Assembly: GCA_003225615.1 (NCBI GenBank)
Contig: QIAS01000383.1
Coordinates: 1 to 11,250, forward strand
DNA length: 11,250 nucleotides
Reading direction: 5' to 3'
Origin: Acidobacteriota bacterium
GTDB taxonomy: Bacteria > Acidobacteriota > Terriglobia > Terriglobales > Acidobacteriaceae
Below the pieces are notes generated by a model that saw only the letters and a program-made list of their open reading frames with translations, was not told the DNA's origin and made no database searches. Shown piece after piece: positions 1 through 7,633 of this stretch. A program made the position numbers and the translations under genes. Position 1 is the first letter of the stretch, and the number at the start of each line of letters is the position of its first letter.

Positions 1-183
1 CTGTTCGTCAGTGGCGCCCGCGATCAGTACGGTCCGCGCGCGAAACTTGAGCAACTTGTAAATTCTTTGCCCGAACCGAAAAAGTTAGTGCTCATCGAAG
101 GAGCTGACCACTTTTTCGCTGGCCGCCTTCGTGAACTGCGCGAGGCGATCGAAAAGTGGGCGAAGGAAACTGTCGCGATCTAG
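1..183 (+). CDS. alpha/beta hydrolase, C-terminal fragment
   Basis: This is the last 60 residues of a gene that begins before the window; the frame is open from base 1 to the TAG at 181-183. The visible part matches the end of an alpha/beta-hydrolase fold. An early SGARDQYG segment carries the likely catalytic-triad acid (Asp) after a beta strand. A later EGADHFF segment carries the likely catalytic His, followed by an amphipathic C-terminal helix. The spacing and the GADHFF signature resemble the dienelactone-hydrolase-like COG2945 group. The substrate cannot be told because the nucleophile elbow is outside the window. The 121 nt that follow show no clear terminator. Confidence 0.8.
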   Translation: MFVSGARDQYGPRAKLEQLVNSLPEPKKLVLIEGADHFFAGRLRELREAIEKWAKETVAI

Positions 184-291
184 TTTTATCTGAAGGTCAC
201 GCAGAGTTCGACAACTGCGCTCAAATCCGCGGTACACCGACATGCTGCACCAGATCTGCTTCTCTTAGGCTTGCTGACTACTCCTCACTTC

Positions 292-297
292 TATAAT
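292..297 (+). promoter_or_regulatory. -10 box (TATAAT) for a leaderless glycerate kinase mRNA
   Basis: A perfect TATAAT ends 7 nt before the ATG at 305, and no Shine-Dalgarno sequence lies between them. Transcription starting about 7 nt after the box would begin at or next to the A of the start codon. The upstream -35 is poor; the best candidate is TTGCTG at 271-276 with a 15-nt spacer. The reading is inferred from sequence only. Confidence 0.5.
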
Positions 298-304
298 CCT
301 CTCC

Positions 305-1630
305 ATGGCCCAACTGCCCCCAACCGTCCAGGCTCGCGAGATGCGAGACCGAGCCCGGCAGATCTTCCAGCACGCGCTTGAAAGCGCCACCATCGACAAA
401 GCTTTCCAGCGCCATGTTCATTGCGAACGCGGTGTATTGCGAATCTGCGAAGATCTCTACGACCTTCATTCCTACACACGAGTCTTCGTGGTCTCCATCG
501 GCAAGGCAGGACACTCTATGGTCAAGGCTCTGGCAGCGCAGGTGGGCGATTCGCTGGAGGGCATTATCGCCACGCCGCACGAGCCGGAGTCACAGGAGCG
601 CGGCTTTCGTTACTTTCGCGGCGGACATCCCACGCCCAACTCGGAATCGATTCGGGCCGCCGAGGCGATCCTCAAGTCTGTGGCCGCTCAGAACGCGTCG
701 TCTCTCGTGCTGTTTCTGATCAGCGGTGGGGGTTCGGCGGTCGCAGAGAAGCCCATCGACAATGAGATTTCTTTGCCGGACCTGGTGGCTACCTATCAGA
801 CGCTGGTGCTTTTCGGTGCGCCGATAGCCGAGATCAATGCCATCCGCAAACATCTTTCGGCCATCAAGGGAGGCCGTCTGGCGAGAGCGGCCTATCCGGC
901 GCAACAGGTCTCCCTGCTTGTCTCCGACGTGCCCGACAATACGCCGGACGCGCTCGCCTCGGGTCCGACCATGACGGACTCCACGACGGTCCAAAATTGT
1001 TATGCCATCGCCGAAAAGTACGGATTGCTGAAGCAATTTCCCGCATCCGTCAGCGAACTTTTTCGCCGTCACGCTTTGGAAGAAACTCCCAAATCAGACG
1101 ATCCCGCGTTCCAGCGTTCGCGCTGGTGGACGCTCCTGTCGAATCAGTCGGCGATAGAGGAAGCGGGAATCGCCTCTACCAGCCAGGGTTTCGCGGTAGA
1201 AGTCGACAATACTTGCGACGATTGGGAATACGCGCGTGCCGCCGATTACCTGCTCGCGCGCGTACGCGAGTTGCGCAAGAAAGTGTCACGAGTATGTCTG
1301 ATCTCAGGGGGCGAGGTAACGGTAAAGGTGACGGACGGTGGGGTAGGTGGCCGCAACCTGCAATTCGCGCTGGCCTGCGCTGAGAAGATCGCCGGCGAGA
1401 ACATCACCGTGCTGAGCTCGGGAACCGACGGCATTGATGGCAACAGCCCAGCCGCAGGCGCGGTAGCGGACGGAACTACGCTCGACCGAGCTAAAGCTAA
1501 AGGCCTTGACCCCCGCGCCGCGTTGGCTCGTTTTGATGCTTATCCCTTTTTCGACGCGCTTGGCGATGTCATCATCACCGGCCCGACCGGCAATAACTTG
1601 CGGGACCTGCGAATCCTGCTGGCCTGTTAA
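305..1630 (+). CDS. gckA: glycerate 2-kinase (DUF4147 + MOFRL domains)
   Basis: This 441-residue protein belongs to the MOFRL glycerate kinase family, which phosphorylates D-glycerate to 2-phosphoglycerate in the cytosol. The N-terminal DUF4147 domain (about 10-250) has SIGKAGHSM near 64-72 with the probable catalytic Lys67, GGHPTPNSE (107-115), the SGGGSA loop (140-145), and SDVPDNTPDALASGPT (207-222). The C-terminal MOFRL domain (about 325-441) has SGGEVTV (334-340), GGVGGRN (345-351) with Arg350 at the family's catalytic Arg position, SSGTDGIDG (371-379), and GPTGNNLRDL (426-435). Length is normal for the family. The ATG at 305 is preferred because a TATAAT box lies 7 nt upstream; there is no Shine-Dalgarno sequence. 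It runs convergent with the hydrolase at 1723. The symbol follows family usage (also called ttuD). Confidence 0.93.
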   Translation: MAQLPPTVQAREMRDRARQIFQHALESATIDKAFQRHVHCERGVLRICEDLYDLHSYTRVFVVSIGKAGHSMVKALAAQVGDSLEGIIATPHEPESQERGFRYFRGGHPTPNSESIRAAEAILKSVAAQNASSLVLFLISGGGSAVAEKPIDNEISLPDLVATYQTLVLFGAPIAEINAIRKHLSAIKGGRLARAAYPAQQVSLLVSDVPDNTPDALASGPTMTDSTTVQNCYAIAEKYGLLKQFPASVSELFRRHALEETPKSDDPAFQRSRWWTLLSNQSAIEEAGIASTSQGFAVEVDNTCDDWEYARAADYLLARVRELRKKVSRVCLISGGEVTVKVTDGGVGGRNLQFALACAEKIAGENITVLSSGTDGIDGNSPAAGAVADGTTLDRAKAKGLDPRAALARFDAYPFFDALGDVIITGPTGNNLRDLRILLAC

Positions 1631-1700
1631 GGCCTGCTCGCAAAAAAGAGAGACTCGGCCAGTCGCGTCTTCACACGAAAGATCCATTTACGCGCAAAAA

Positions 1701-1728
1701 GCTGAAAGCTGACCGCTGACAGCTAAAA
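1701..1728. repeat. degenerate 7-bp tandem repeat, four units
   Basis: Four adjacent heptamers read GCTGAAA, GCTGACC, GCTGACA and GCTAAAA. The last unit covers the stop codon of the minus-strand hydrolase (1723-1725). The GCTAAAA unit recurs exactly at 7530-7536 in the larger heptamer array, so the two arrays appear related. The array lies in the 92-nt junction between convergent genes. No terminator-type hairpin with a T-run was seen there. Confidence 0.6.
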
Positions 1729-2619
1729 CAACTGCGTCACTCCCTCTTCCAGAACGAGGACGCGGTCCTTGACACCCGCTTCCTCAACCTCTTTCTCCAG
1801 AAGTTGCAGAGGCTCATCGATTGGCTCGTGGGAAAGGCGAAACGTGCCGTAGTGCATAGGCACCATCCAGCGCGCGTTGAGGTCTAGAAAAGCGCGGGTA
1901 GCATCGGCGGGATTTGTATGCACATTGCGGAATTGTGGCGGGTTATAGGCGCCAATAGGCAGCAGCGCCAGTTCCGGCGCCAACCGCCGGCCAATTTCCC
2001 GGAAGCCGGCGAAATATGCGGTGTCACCTGCGTGGTAGAGGGAATGTTTTCCCGCCCGGAGCACATATCCGCCATACCCGCGGTGAGAATCCTTGATGAT
2101 ACGGGCACCCCAGTGTCGCGAGGGCACGTGGGTCACGGTAAGATTTCCGTGGCGCACGCTGTTCCACCAGTCCAACTCAATTACCTCACCAAACCCCAGG
2201 TCTGAGACCAGATCAAAAACATGATGGGGCACAATCACCGTAGGAGGCGTACCCCGTTTCCGGCGAGTTTGCTGCACGATGGCCCGCAACGAGCGCCGAT
2301 GCAGGTGGTCAAAATGGGCGTGCGTTACCAGCACCAGGTCGATCGGGGGCAGGTCCTGTATGCGCAGACCGGGCTGGCGCAACCTCTTCAACACGAATAG
2401 CCAGCGCGCGAAGTTGGGATCAATCAGGACATTCTGGCCGCCAATCTGAACAAAGAAGCTGGCGTGCCCAATGAAGGTCACTCCCATGTCGCCATTGGTG
2501 ACCAGAACAGGTTTGTGGATTTCGCCGGTACGTGGAGTGACTGCGGAATGCCGCACCAGTCGGCCAAATTGGCGGGCGCGGCGTCGCAGGGCAGGATTTT
2601 TGAGAGTTGCCTTTAACAT
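1723..2619 (-). CDS. MBL-fold metallohydrolase, NAPE-PLD-like
   Basis: This 298-residue protein is a metallo-beta-lactamase-fold hydrolase. The metal-binding motif HAHFDH is at 100-105. Further ligands of the fold are His169 in PSRHW (167-170), Asp199 in HAGDTAYF (196-203), and His256 in PMHYGTF (254-260). PIGAY (221-225) and NVHTNPADA (232-240) match the branch that includes N-acyl-phosphatidylethanolamine phospholipase D and UlaG-like lactonases. That branch hydrolyses phosphodiester or lactone bonds; the substrate here is unknown. There is no signal peptide; a basic N-terminus (1-30) precedes the fold. The ATG at 2619 is the first start after an in-frame stop at 2662-2664. No convincing Shine-Dalgarno sequence precedes it. 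It is divergent from the dehydrogenase at 2819 across 199 nt. Confidence 0.88.
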   Translation of the reverse strand: MLKATLKNPALRRRARQFGRLVRHSAVTPRTGEIHKPVLVTNGDMGVTFIGHASFFVQIGGQNVLIDPNFARWLFVLKRLRQPGLRIQDLPPIDLVLVTHAHFDHLHRRSLRAIVQQTRRKRGTPPTVIVPHHVFDLVSDLGFGEVIELDWWNSVRHGNLTVTHVPSRHWGARIIKDSHRGYGGYVLRAGKHSLYHAGDTAYFAGFREIGRRLAPELALLPIGAYNPPQFRNVHTNPADATRAFLDLNARWMVPMHYGTFRLSHEPIDEPLQLLEKEVEEAGVKDRVLVLEEGVTQLF

Positions 2620-2765
2620 CGGTACAGAGAACCCGGATCCGCGTGCCGATCCTGTCCTACTTCATGAGCTCCAAAACGCAGGCTGCTCGGTCGCGGCCCG
2701 CGGGGCATGATCTGTCAGTATCCCCGAAACGTAAGTTCATTCTAAATCAAAGTTGCTGAGATTGC

Positions 2766-2794
2766 TTGACCGTTGCTGCCGGGTCATATTTAAT
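2766..2794 (+). promoter_or_regulatory. sigma70-type promoter of the beta-hydroxyacid dehydrogenase
   Basis: TTGACC at 2766-2771 and TTTAAT at 2789-2794 are separated by exactly 17 nt, and each matches the consensus at five of six positions. Transcription would begin near 2801, giving a leader of about 18 nt that holds the GAGGAG ribosome site. It is the best canonical promoter in the window. Confidence 0.75.
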
Positions 2795-2803
2795 CCAAAC
2801 TTT

Positions 2804-2809
2804 GAGGAG
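2804..2809 (+). promoter_or_regulatory. ribosome binding site fixing the start at 2819
   Basis: GAGGAG lies 9 nt before ATG 2819 and downstream of the predicted transcription start. This rules against the longer in-frame TTG start at 2753, which would lie upstream of the promoter. Confidence 0.8.
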
Positions 2810-2818
2810 AATACACGT

Positions 2819-3700
2819 ATGCGCGTTGCCTTTCTGGGTTTAGGAATCATGGGCCACTCCATGGCCGCCAATCTGGTCAAGGCTGGTCACGAGGTCACAG
2901 TGTGGAACCGAACACCCAAAGACTTGGAAGGTGCGCGCACCGCCGCTACGCCCGCGGAAGCGGCCAACGGCGCCGAAGTTGTGTGGATGTGCGTTTCGGA
3001 TACCAATGCCGTGGAGCAAGTGCTGTTTGGGCCTCAGGGCGTGGAGAATTCCCTGTCTGAAGGGATGATCGTGGTTGACTCCAGCACAATCTCACCGTCC
3101 GCCACCCGCAAGTTTGCAGATCGGGTGAAAGCTCGCGGCGCCCAGTACGTTGACGCGCCGGTCACAGGATCAAAAATTGGAGCCGCCGACGCCACCCTCA
3201 TTTTTATTGCCGGAGGCGACGAGGCGGTCTTGGAAACGCTTCAGCCGCTTTTCCAGGCCATGGGCAAACAGGTCTTTCGCATGGGCGAAACCAGCAAAGG
3301 ACAAGCTGCCAAGCTGGCCATGAACCTGCAAATTGCGCTCATTTACGAAGGCTTCGCCGAAGCCCTTACGCTAGCCACCAAGCTGGGTGTCAGCACCGAA
3401 GCACTTCTTCCCCTGGTGCAGGCGTCGATGGTCCGCTCCGGCGTGGTGGACTACAAGGCCCCCTTCATCATGAAGCGCGATTTCTCACCCAATTTCCCGC
3501 TCCGCCTGATGCACAAAGACATTCGCCTCACCCTCGAAGCCGCAAAGGAAGCCCGGGTCAAGCTACCTGCCCTCGAAACCGTGGAAGAGATTTACGATCT
3601 CGCCACGGAAGAAGGTCAGCAGGACCTTGACTACGCTGCCACGCTGACTCTGCTGGAGAAGTGGGCGGGAGTCGAGGTGAAAGGCGCTTCCGCAGCGTAA
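2819..3700 (+). CDS. NAD(P)-dependent beta-hydroxyacid dehydrogenase (GLYR / HIBADH family)
   Basis: This 293-residue protein belongs to the 3-hydroxyisobutyrate dehydrogenase / glyoxylate reductase / tartronate-semialdehyde reductase family, which reduces short 2- or 3-oxo acids or semialdehydes reversibly. It starts with a Rossmann motif GLGIMG (7-12) at the extreme N-terminus. N30-R31-T32 after the second strand is the type of sequence linked to NADP(H) preference. The substrate loop DAPVTGS is at 112-118. Catalytic Lys165 lies in GQAAKLAMN (161-169), and the conserved KD pair is at 233-234. The FPLRLMHKD stretch resembles the glyoxylate/succinic-semialdehyde reductase branch. Length is typical. 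It is transcribed from its own promoter (2766-2794). The exact substrate is not decided by the sequence; tartronate semialdehyde is attractive given the nearby glycerate kinase. Confidence 0.92.
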   Translation: MRVAFLGLGIMGHSMAANLVKAGHEVTVWNRTPKDLEGARTAATPAEAANGAEVVWMCVSDTNAVEQVLFGPQGVENSLSEGMIVVDSSTISPSATRKFADRVKARGAQYVDAPVTGSKIGAADATLIFIAGGDEAVLETLQPLFQAMGKQVFRMGETSKGQAAKLAMNLQIALIYEGFAEALTLATKLGVSTEALLPLVQASMVRSGVVDYKAPFIMKRDFSPNFPLRLMHKDIRLTLEAAKEARVKLPALETVEEIYDLATEEGQQDLDYAATLTLLEKWAGVEVKGASAA

Positions 3701-3723
3701 CGGCCTAAATCCCAACGAGCAGT

Positions 3724-3751
3724 CCTTCGTGCCCCTTAGTGCCCTTGGTGG
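3724..3751. repeat. degraded CCTTNGTGC repeat, dispersed-element type
   Basis: Three degenerate nonamers (CCTTCGTGC, CCTTAGTGC, CCTTGGTGG) sit 9-10 nt apart, starting 24 nt after the dehydrogenase stop, and run into GGTTATG. The composition matches a short intergenic sequence I recall from many Acidobacteria genomes, where it often yields spurious proteins rich in T, K and G when read on the other strand. It is annotated as non-coding. Membership of a dispersed family is from memory and was not tested by a search. Confidence 0.45.
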
Positions 3752-3805
3752 TTATGTTCTTGCTTTTCACGCCACCACTCTCCAGTCCAAGTACCTTAGT
3801 CACCG

Positions 3806-3824
3806 CTATTACACAACTATTACA
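3806..3824 (+). promoter_or_regulatory. 11-bp-phased direct repeat, candidate OmpR/PhoB-type operator
   Basis: CTATTACA occurs twice exactly, at 3806-3813 and 3817-3824, separated by CAA, so the repeat period is 11 bp. OmpR/PhoB-family regulators bind tandem half-sites on one face of the helix with this period, and the core TTACA repeat resembles the Bacillus PhoP box. It lies 85 nt before the desaturase start used here, and an OmpR-family regulator is encoded two genes downstream. No good -35/-10 pair is visible nearby, which fits but does not prove activator dependence. Confidence 0.4.
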
Positions 3825-3909
3825 GTAGGCCGCCACGACTCCTGCTACCGTAACCCAAGAGTAATTTGTGGGGATGTCACAAATCAGGACACGGGAAAAA
3901 CCAACCACC

Positions 3910-4818
3910 ATGGACCTTCAAGACCTGCGGAAACGCCAGCCCGGCGACAACGACATTAACTGGATCACCGCCTCTTTCATGATTGCATTTCATATTGGCG
4001 CGGTAGCCGCCCTGTTCTTTTTCACCTGGAAGGCTCTTCTCGTGGCCGCCATCATGTGGTGGATCTCCGGCAGTCTGGGCATCGGCATGTGCTATCACCG
4101 GCTGCTCACGCACCGAGGCTACAGAACTCCCAAGTGGGTCGAGTATTTCCTTACCGTGTGCGCCACGCTGGCCCTCGAAGGCGGACCAATCTTCTGGGTA
4201 GCTACCCATCGCATTCATCATCAATTTTCTGATCAGGACGGCGATCCGCATTCTCCCCGCGACGGCAAATGGTGGGCCCACATGGGATGGATTCTGGTGG
4301 GCAAGTCCATGCATCACGACACCACCACGCTAGCCCGCTACGTCCCCGATCTGGCCAAGGATAAGTTCCACGTCTGGATCACCAAGTACCATTACGTTCC
4401 CATGATCGTGGCTGGAGTATTCCTACTTGCCATTGGCGGCCTGCCCTTCCTGTTCTGGGGAATTTTCCTGCGAACGGTAGTAGGCCTGCACGCCACCTGG
4501 ATGGTGAACTCCATTACCCACATCTGGGGGTCCCGGCGTTTCGTCACGCGCGATCTCTCGACCAACAACTTCTGGGTCGCAATCCTGACCTTCGGCGAGG
4601 GCTGGCACAACAATCACCACGCCCATCCCACCTCTTCGCGGCACGGGCTAAAGTGGTACGAGATTGACCTGAACTGGTACGGCATTTGGGCGCTTAAGAC
4701 GCTTGGCCTCGCCCGCAAGGTCTATCGTGTGAAGCTTTCCGAGCTCGAACAGCAGTCAAGTAAATTGCCCGCCCAGGCCCACGATCAGGAACCAGAGCGC
4801 GAGTTGGTTTCCGTATAG
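3910..4818 (+). CDS. fatty acid desaturase (delta-9 / stearoyl-CoA desaturase type)
   Basis: This 302-residue integral membrane di-iron desaturase inserts a double bond in acyl chains of membrane lipids. The three histidine boxes are HRLLTH (63-68), HRIHH (100-104) and HNNHH (233-237). The additional NxxxH motif NSITH (200-204) is typical of the stearoyl-CoA/DesC class. Hydrophobic helices lie at about 22-58, 77-97 and 163-198, giving the usual four-span layout with the boxes facing the cytosol. The C-terminal tail (about 280-302) is hydrophilic. Start choice is uncertain: in-frame GTG 3868 and ATG 3874 would add 14 or 12 residues, and none of the three has a strong Shine-Dalgarno sequence. 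ATG 3910 is used because the extra residues look non-conserved. It lies 124 nt upstream of a sensor kinase gene, on the same strand. Confidence 0.93.
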   Translation: MDLQDLRKRQPGDNDINWITASFMIAFHIGAVAALFFFTWKALLVAAIMWWISGSLGIGMCYHRLLTHRGYRTPKWVEYFLTVCATLALEGGPIFWVATHRIHHQFSDQDGDPHSPRDGKWWAHMGWILVGKSMHHDTTTLARYVPDLAKDKFHVWITKYHYVPMIVAGVFLLAIGGLPFLFWGIFLRTVVGLHATWMVNSITHIWGSRRFVTRDLSTNNFWVAILTFGEGWHNNHHAHPTSSRHGLKWYEIDLNWYGIWALKTLGLARKVYRVKLSELEQQSSKLPAQAHDQEPERELVSV

Positions 4819-4844
4819 ACTTCTAGACAAATCCGCTTGAACCC

Positions 4845-4862
4845 CGGCATCACTCCATGCCG
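4845..4862 (+). terminator. hairpin after the desaturase gene, possible weak terminator
   Basis: CGGCAT (4845-4850) and ATGCCG (4857-4862) form a perfect 6-bp stem with a six-base loop, 26 nt after the desaturase stop. The sequence after it (TAAATTCT) is AT-rich but is not a proper T-run. It may reduce rather than block read-through into the kinase gene. Confidence 0.35.
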
Positions 4863-4923
4863 TAAATTCTCGATAGTTGACCAGAGCAGCAGCGGCGAAA
4901 GCCCGCGCCTGTCCCTCCGGCGT

Positions 4924-4929
4924 TACAAT
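4924..4929 (+). promoter_or_regulatory. -10 box (TACAAT) before the histidine kinase
   Basis: TACAAT, preceded by CGT, ends 13 nt before ATG 4943. No good -35 lies 16-18 nt upstream. A transcript starting near A4936 would carry a leader of about 7 nt (AGGGCCC), too short for a normal ribosome site. The placement argues against a TTG start at 4877, which would lie upstream of this box. Confidence 0.45.
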
Positions 4930-4942
4930 TTCCCCAGGGCCC

Positions 4943-5844
<902 letters not shown>

Positions 5845-5848
<4 letters not shown>

Positions 5849-6612
5849 GTCGTGTCCTGGTTGTCGAAGATGAAGCGCACCTGGCCCAGGGATTGCGGTT
5901 TAACCTGGAAGCAGAAGGCCATTCCGTTGCTATTGCCGGCGACGGGGAATCCGCGCTCCAACGTCTGCTGATTAGTCACGAGGAATTTGACGCCATCGTG
6001 CTCGACGTAATGCTTCCCGGCAAAGATGGATTTGCTGTAGCTCGCGAGCTGCGAGACGCAAAAGTCTATCTACCCATTCTCATGCTGACCGCCCGCAGCC
6101 GTCCCGAAGATGTGCTCCAGGGGTTCGCTTCCGGCGCCGACGACTATCTTCCCAAGCCCTTTGAACTTGCCATCCTATTAGCGCGTTTACAGGGATTACT
6201 GCGGCGCAGCGATTGGCTGCGCAGTGCCCAGAGTGCCAATTTTCAACCCGCTGAGAAGGCCGATCCCGGCTCCGTCACCGACTACGGCGTATTCAGCTTC
6301 AGTGGGAAGACGATAAATTTCGGGACCCTGCAATTACAGACTGACAACAACACCATCCGTCTCACGCTGATGGAGGCCGAACTCCTACGTCATCTAATCC
6401 GAAACAACGGCCGAGTCGTGGCCCGCAAGGCCATCCTCGAAGACGTCTGGGGCCTGCGGGAAGACACTGATACCCGCGCTATCGACAATTTTGTCGTTCG
6501 CCTGCGCCGCTATATCGAGAAGGACCCCGCCAAGCCCCGGCATTTGCTGACCGTCCGAGGCATAGGCTACCGCTTCATCGCAGAACCCGGCGACGGAGAA
6601 ACGTCAATCTGA
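5845..6612 (+). CDS. OmpR/PhoB-family response regulator
   Basis: This 255-residue DNA-binding regulator is the evident partner of the kinase, with which it shares a 4-nt ATGA overlap. The receiver domain (1-120) has the acidic pair Glu8-Asp9, phospho-acceptor Asp54 in VLDVMLPGKDG, Thr82 in LMLTA, and Lys104 in YLPKPFE. A linker of about 30 residues (122-152) precedes the winged-helix effector domain (about 155-250). That domain has the recognition-helix segment TRAIDNFVVRLRRYIE and the wing RGIGYRF. Such proteins usually bind tandem direct repeats with an 11-bp period; one lies at 3806-3824 before the desaturase. No separate promoter is expected because of the overlap. The gene order kinase-then-regulator is the less common arrangement. 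Confidence 0.95.
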
Positions 6613-6623
6613 GGGGTTGAGTT

Positions 6624-6650
6624 CTGATAGCAGATCGCTAACAGCTGCTC
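6624..6650. repeat. degenerate 7-bp repeat at a convergent junction
   Basis: CTGATAG, CAGATCG, CTAACAG and the start of a fourth CTGCTC unit follow each other with a 7-nt period. The units are poorly conserved, so this is suggested mainly by resemblance to the clearer heptamer arrays at 1701-1728 and 7523-7609. Confidence 0.3.
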
Positions 6651-6662
6651 TTCAGATCTGCT
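6629..6662. terminator. inverted repeat between convergent genes, possible terminator
   Basis: AGCAGATC (6629-6636) and GATCTGCT (6655-6662) are a perfect 8-bp inverted repeat with an 18-nt loop. It lies between the regulator stop and the end of the minus-strand gene, overlapping the latter's last codons. There is no T-run on either strand, so a terminator role is tentative. Confidence 0.3.
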
Positions 6663-7305
6663 TAGCCGAAGCTCCGTCCGCCAGCTCCCGCAGCACCGTT
6701 AGCAGCCCCGCTGCCGCCTGCTGGTCAGACAACGAATCCAGAGCGACCGTAGCCGAGAAATGCGGGGAATCAGGATGGAAGCGCACGCTTAAAAAGTTCT
6801 TTTCCCGGGAAGCCATCAGCGCGTTCACCACTGGCGTAAGTTCGTGCGCCCATTTCTCTCGCGTGGTGAGAACCACGGGCCCGGGACGGGCAATGATCCA
6901 ATTCCGCGACTCGGGCAGGATTTTGCCGGTGTTATGGCCGCACCAGCGATGATTAAAAACATCGAGGCGGAATCCTGGGGCAGAATCCAGATCGGCTTCG
7001 AAGGTAAGAGTCTCTTTCTGTTTGCGCCAGCGGCTGATCAGCCACTGCATAGGCAGAGCGCGGGGCATAAGGTGTACCGTGAGCCGCGCATCTTCAAAAA
7101 GGCGGGAAGGAAGGTAAAGGCTGGCCTGTACCAGTGAACTGCTCATCCAGCGCGCCTCGACTATTCGCCCTTTACCGGCGCAAGCTACTTGCACCCAACG
7201 CAGCACGGTGGTGCCTTTACAGCGGTTGTAACGGGCAAAGCAGAAGTACCACAAGGCGAGCACTACGCCTGCGCTCACGACGTCGATCAGGAGAAGGCGC
7301 CCCAC
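6652..7305 (-). CDS. conserved-looking single-pass membrane protein, function unknown
   Basis: I do not recognise a named domain in this 217-residue protein. It starts with a membrane anchor (about 3-22, LLLIDVVSAGVVLALWYF) followed by basic residues, so most of the chain is likely cytoplasmic. The soluble part alternates predicted strands and polar turns. It includes a WRKQKETLTFEADLD segment, HRWCGHN, and a C-terminal SVRFHPDSPHFSA stretch before DSLSDQQ. The frame is coding-like and opposite the flanking genes. The frame stays open to a TTG at 7525-7527, but that extension runs into a tandem repeat and has a non-coding look. GTG 7303-7305 is preferred because GAGG lies 5 nt upstream and the product then begins directly with the anchor. 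The start is uncertain. Confidence 0.65.
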   Translation of the reverse strand: MGRLLLIDVVSAGVVLALWYFCFARYNRCKGTTVLRWVQVACAGKGRIVEARWMSSSLVQASLYLPSRLFEDARLTVHLMPRALPMQWLISRWRKQKETLTFEADLDSAPGFRLDVFNHRWCGHNTGKILPESRNWIIARPGPVVLTTREKWAHELTPVVNALMASREKNFLSVRFHPDSPHFSATVALDSLSDQQAAAGLLTVLRELADGASAKQI

Positions 7306-7522
7306 ACCAGCCTCAGATGCTAATGGTACGTCTGCGGATGCCGCCAGAGCAAGACCTGCAAGTGCTTGAAATTTCGACAATTCTGCACAAAAAATGAGGC
7401 AGAAGACCGGCTTCCGCACCTGGCGTCCGGCACCCGGCTGCTGGTCTGGAATTATTGGCAGTCTGACGACCCCTTTAAGCTGGGCCAAGCCCCGAAGTTG
7501 GATTCTTAGGCATAAGAAATAA
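7306..7522. other. intergenic stretch without a supported gene
   Basis: This is the first part of a 328-nt gap between the divergent membrane-protein and acetyltransferase genes. The minus frame is open through it, so a longer N-terminus for the membrane protein (up to 74 more residues) cannot be excluded. No promoter pair, RNA gene or hairpin stands out. The rest of the gap is the heptamer array and the acetyltransferase promoter. Confidence 0.5.
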
Positions 7523-7609
7523 GCCAAGAGCTAAAAGCCAAAAGCCAAAAGCCAAAAGCCAAAAGCCAAGAGCCAAGACCCAAAAAACGGAAGCCGGAAA
7601 CCGGAAACC
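7523..7609. repeat. 7-bp tandem repeat array (GCCAAAA)n and (GGAAACC)n
   Basis: Eight consecutive heptamers run from 7523 to 7578: GCCAAGA, GCTAAAA, four GCCAAAA, two GCCAAGA. A degenerate CCCAAAA unit follows at 7579-7585. After a 3-nt phase break come GGAAGCC, GGAAACC and GGAAACC (7589-7609). The array is short-unit, nearly perfect in the centre, and open to slippage. It ends 13 nt before the TACAAT box of the acetyltransferase, so it occupies the position where a -35 element would be. Confidence 0.9.
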
Positions 7610-7621
7610 GGGCGCCGGCCC

Positions 7622-7627
7622 TACAAT
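7622..7627 (+). promoter_or_regulatory. -10 box (TACAAT) for a leaderless acetyltransferase-pheA mRNA
   Basis: TACAAT ends 6 nt before GTG 7634, with no Shine-Dalgarno sequence between. The -35 position (about 7599-7604) falls in the GGAAACC repeats and does not resemble TTGACA. The arrangement matches the boxes at 292 and 4924. Confidence 0.45.
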
Positions 7628-7633
7628 AACGGC

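Noticed and set aside
590..1072. 160-residue open frame on the minus strand
   Set aside because: It is antisense to the conserved glycerate kinase core and has no recognisable features.
2753..2818. In-frame TTG start adding 22 residues to the dehydrogenase
   Set aside because: It lies upstream of the predicted promoter, and ATG 2819 has a GAGGAG site and puts the Rossmann motif at the N-terminus as usual for the family.
4877..4942. In-frame TTG start adding 22 residues to the histidine kinase
   Set aside because: The extra residues look random, and the start would lie before the TACAAT box at 4924-4929.
7306..7527. N-terminal extension of the minus-strand membrane protein from a TTG inside the repeat array
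   Set aside because: The start lies in low-complexity repeats and the extension has no recognisable features; GTG 7305 with GAGG upstream is better supported.
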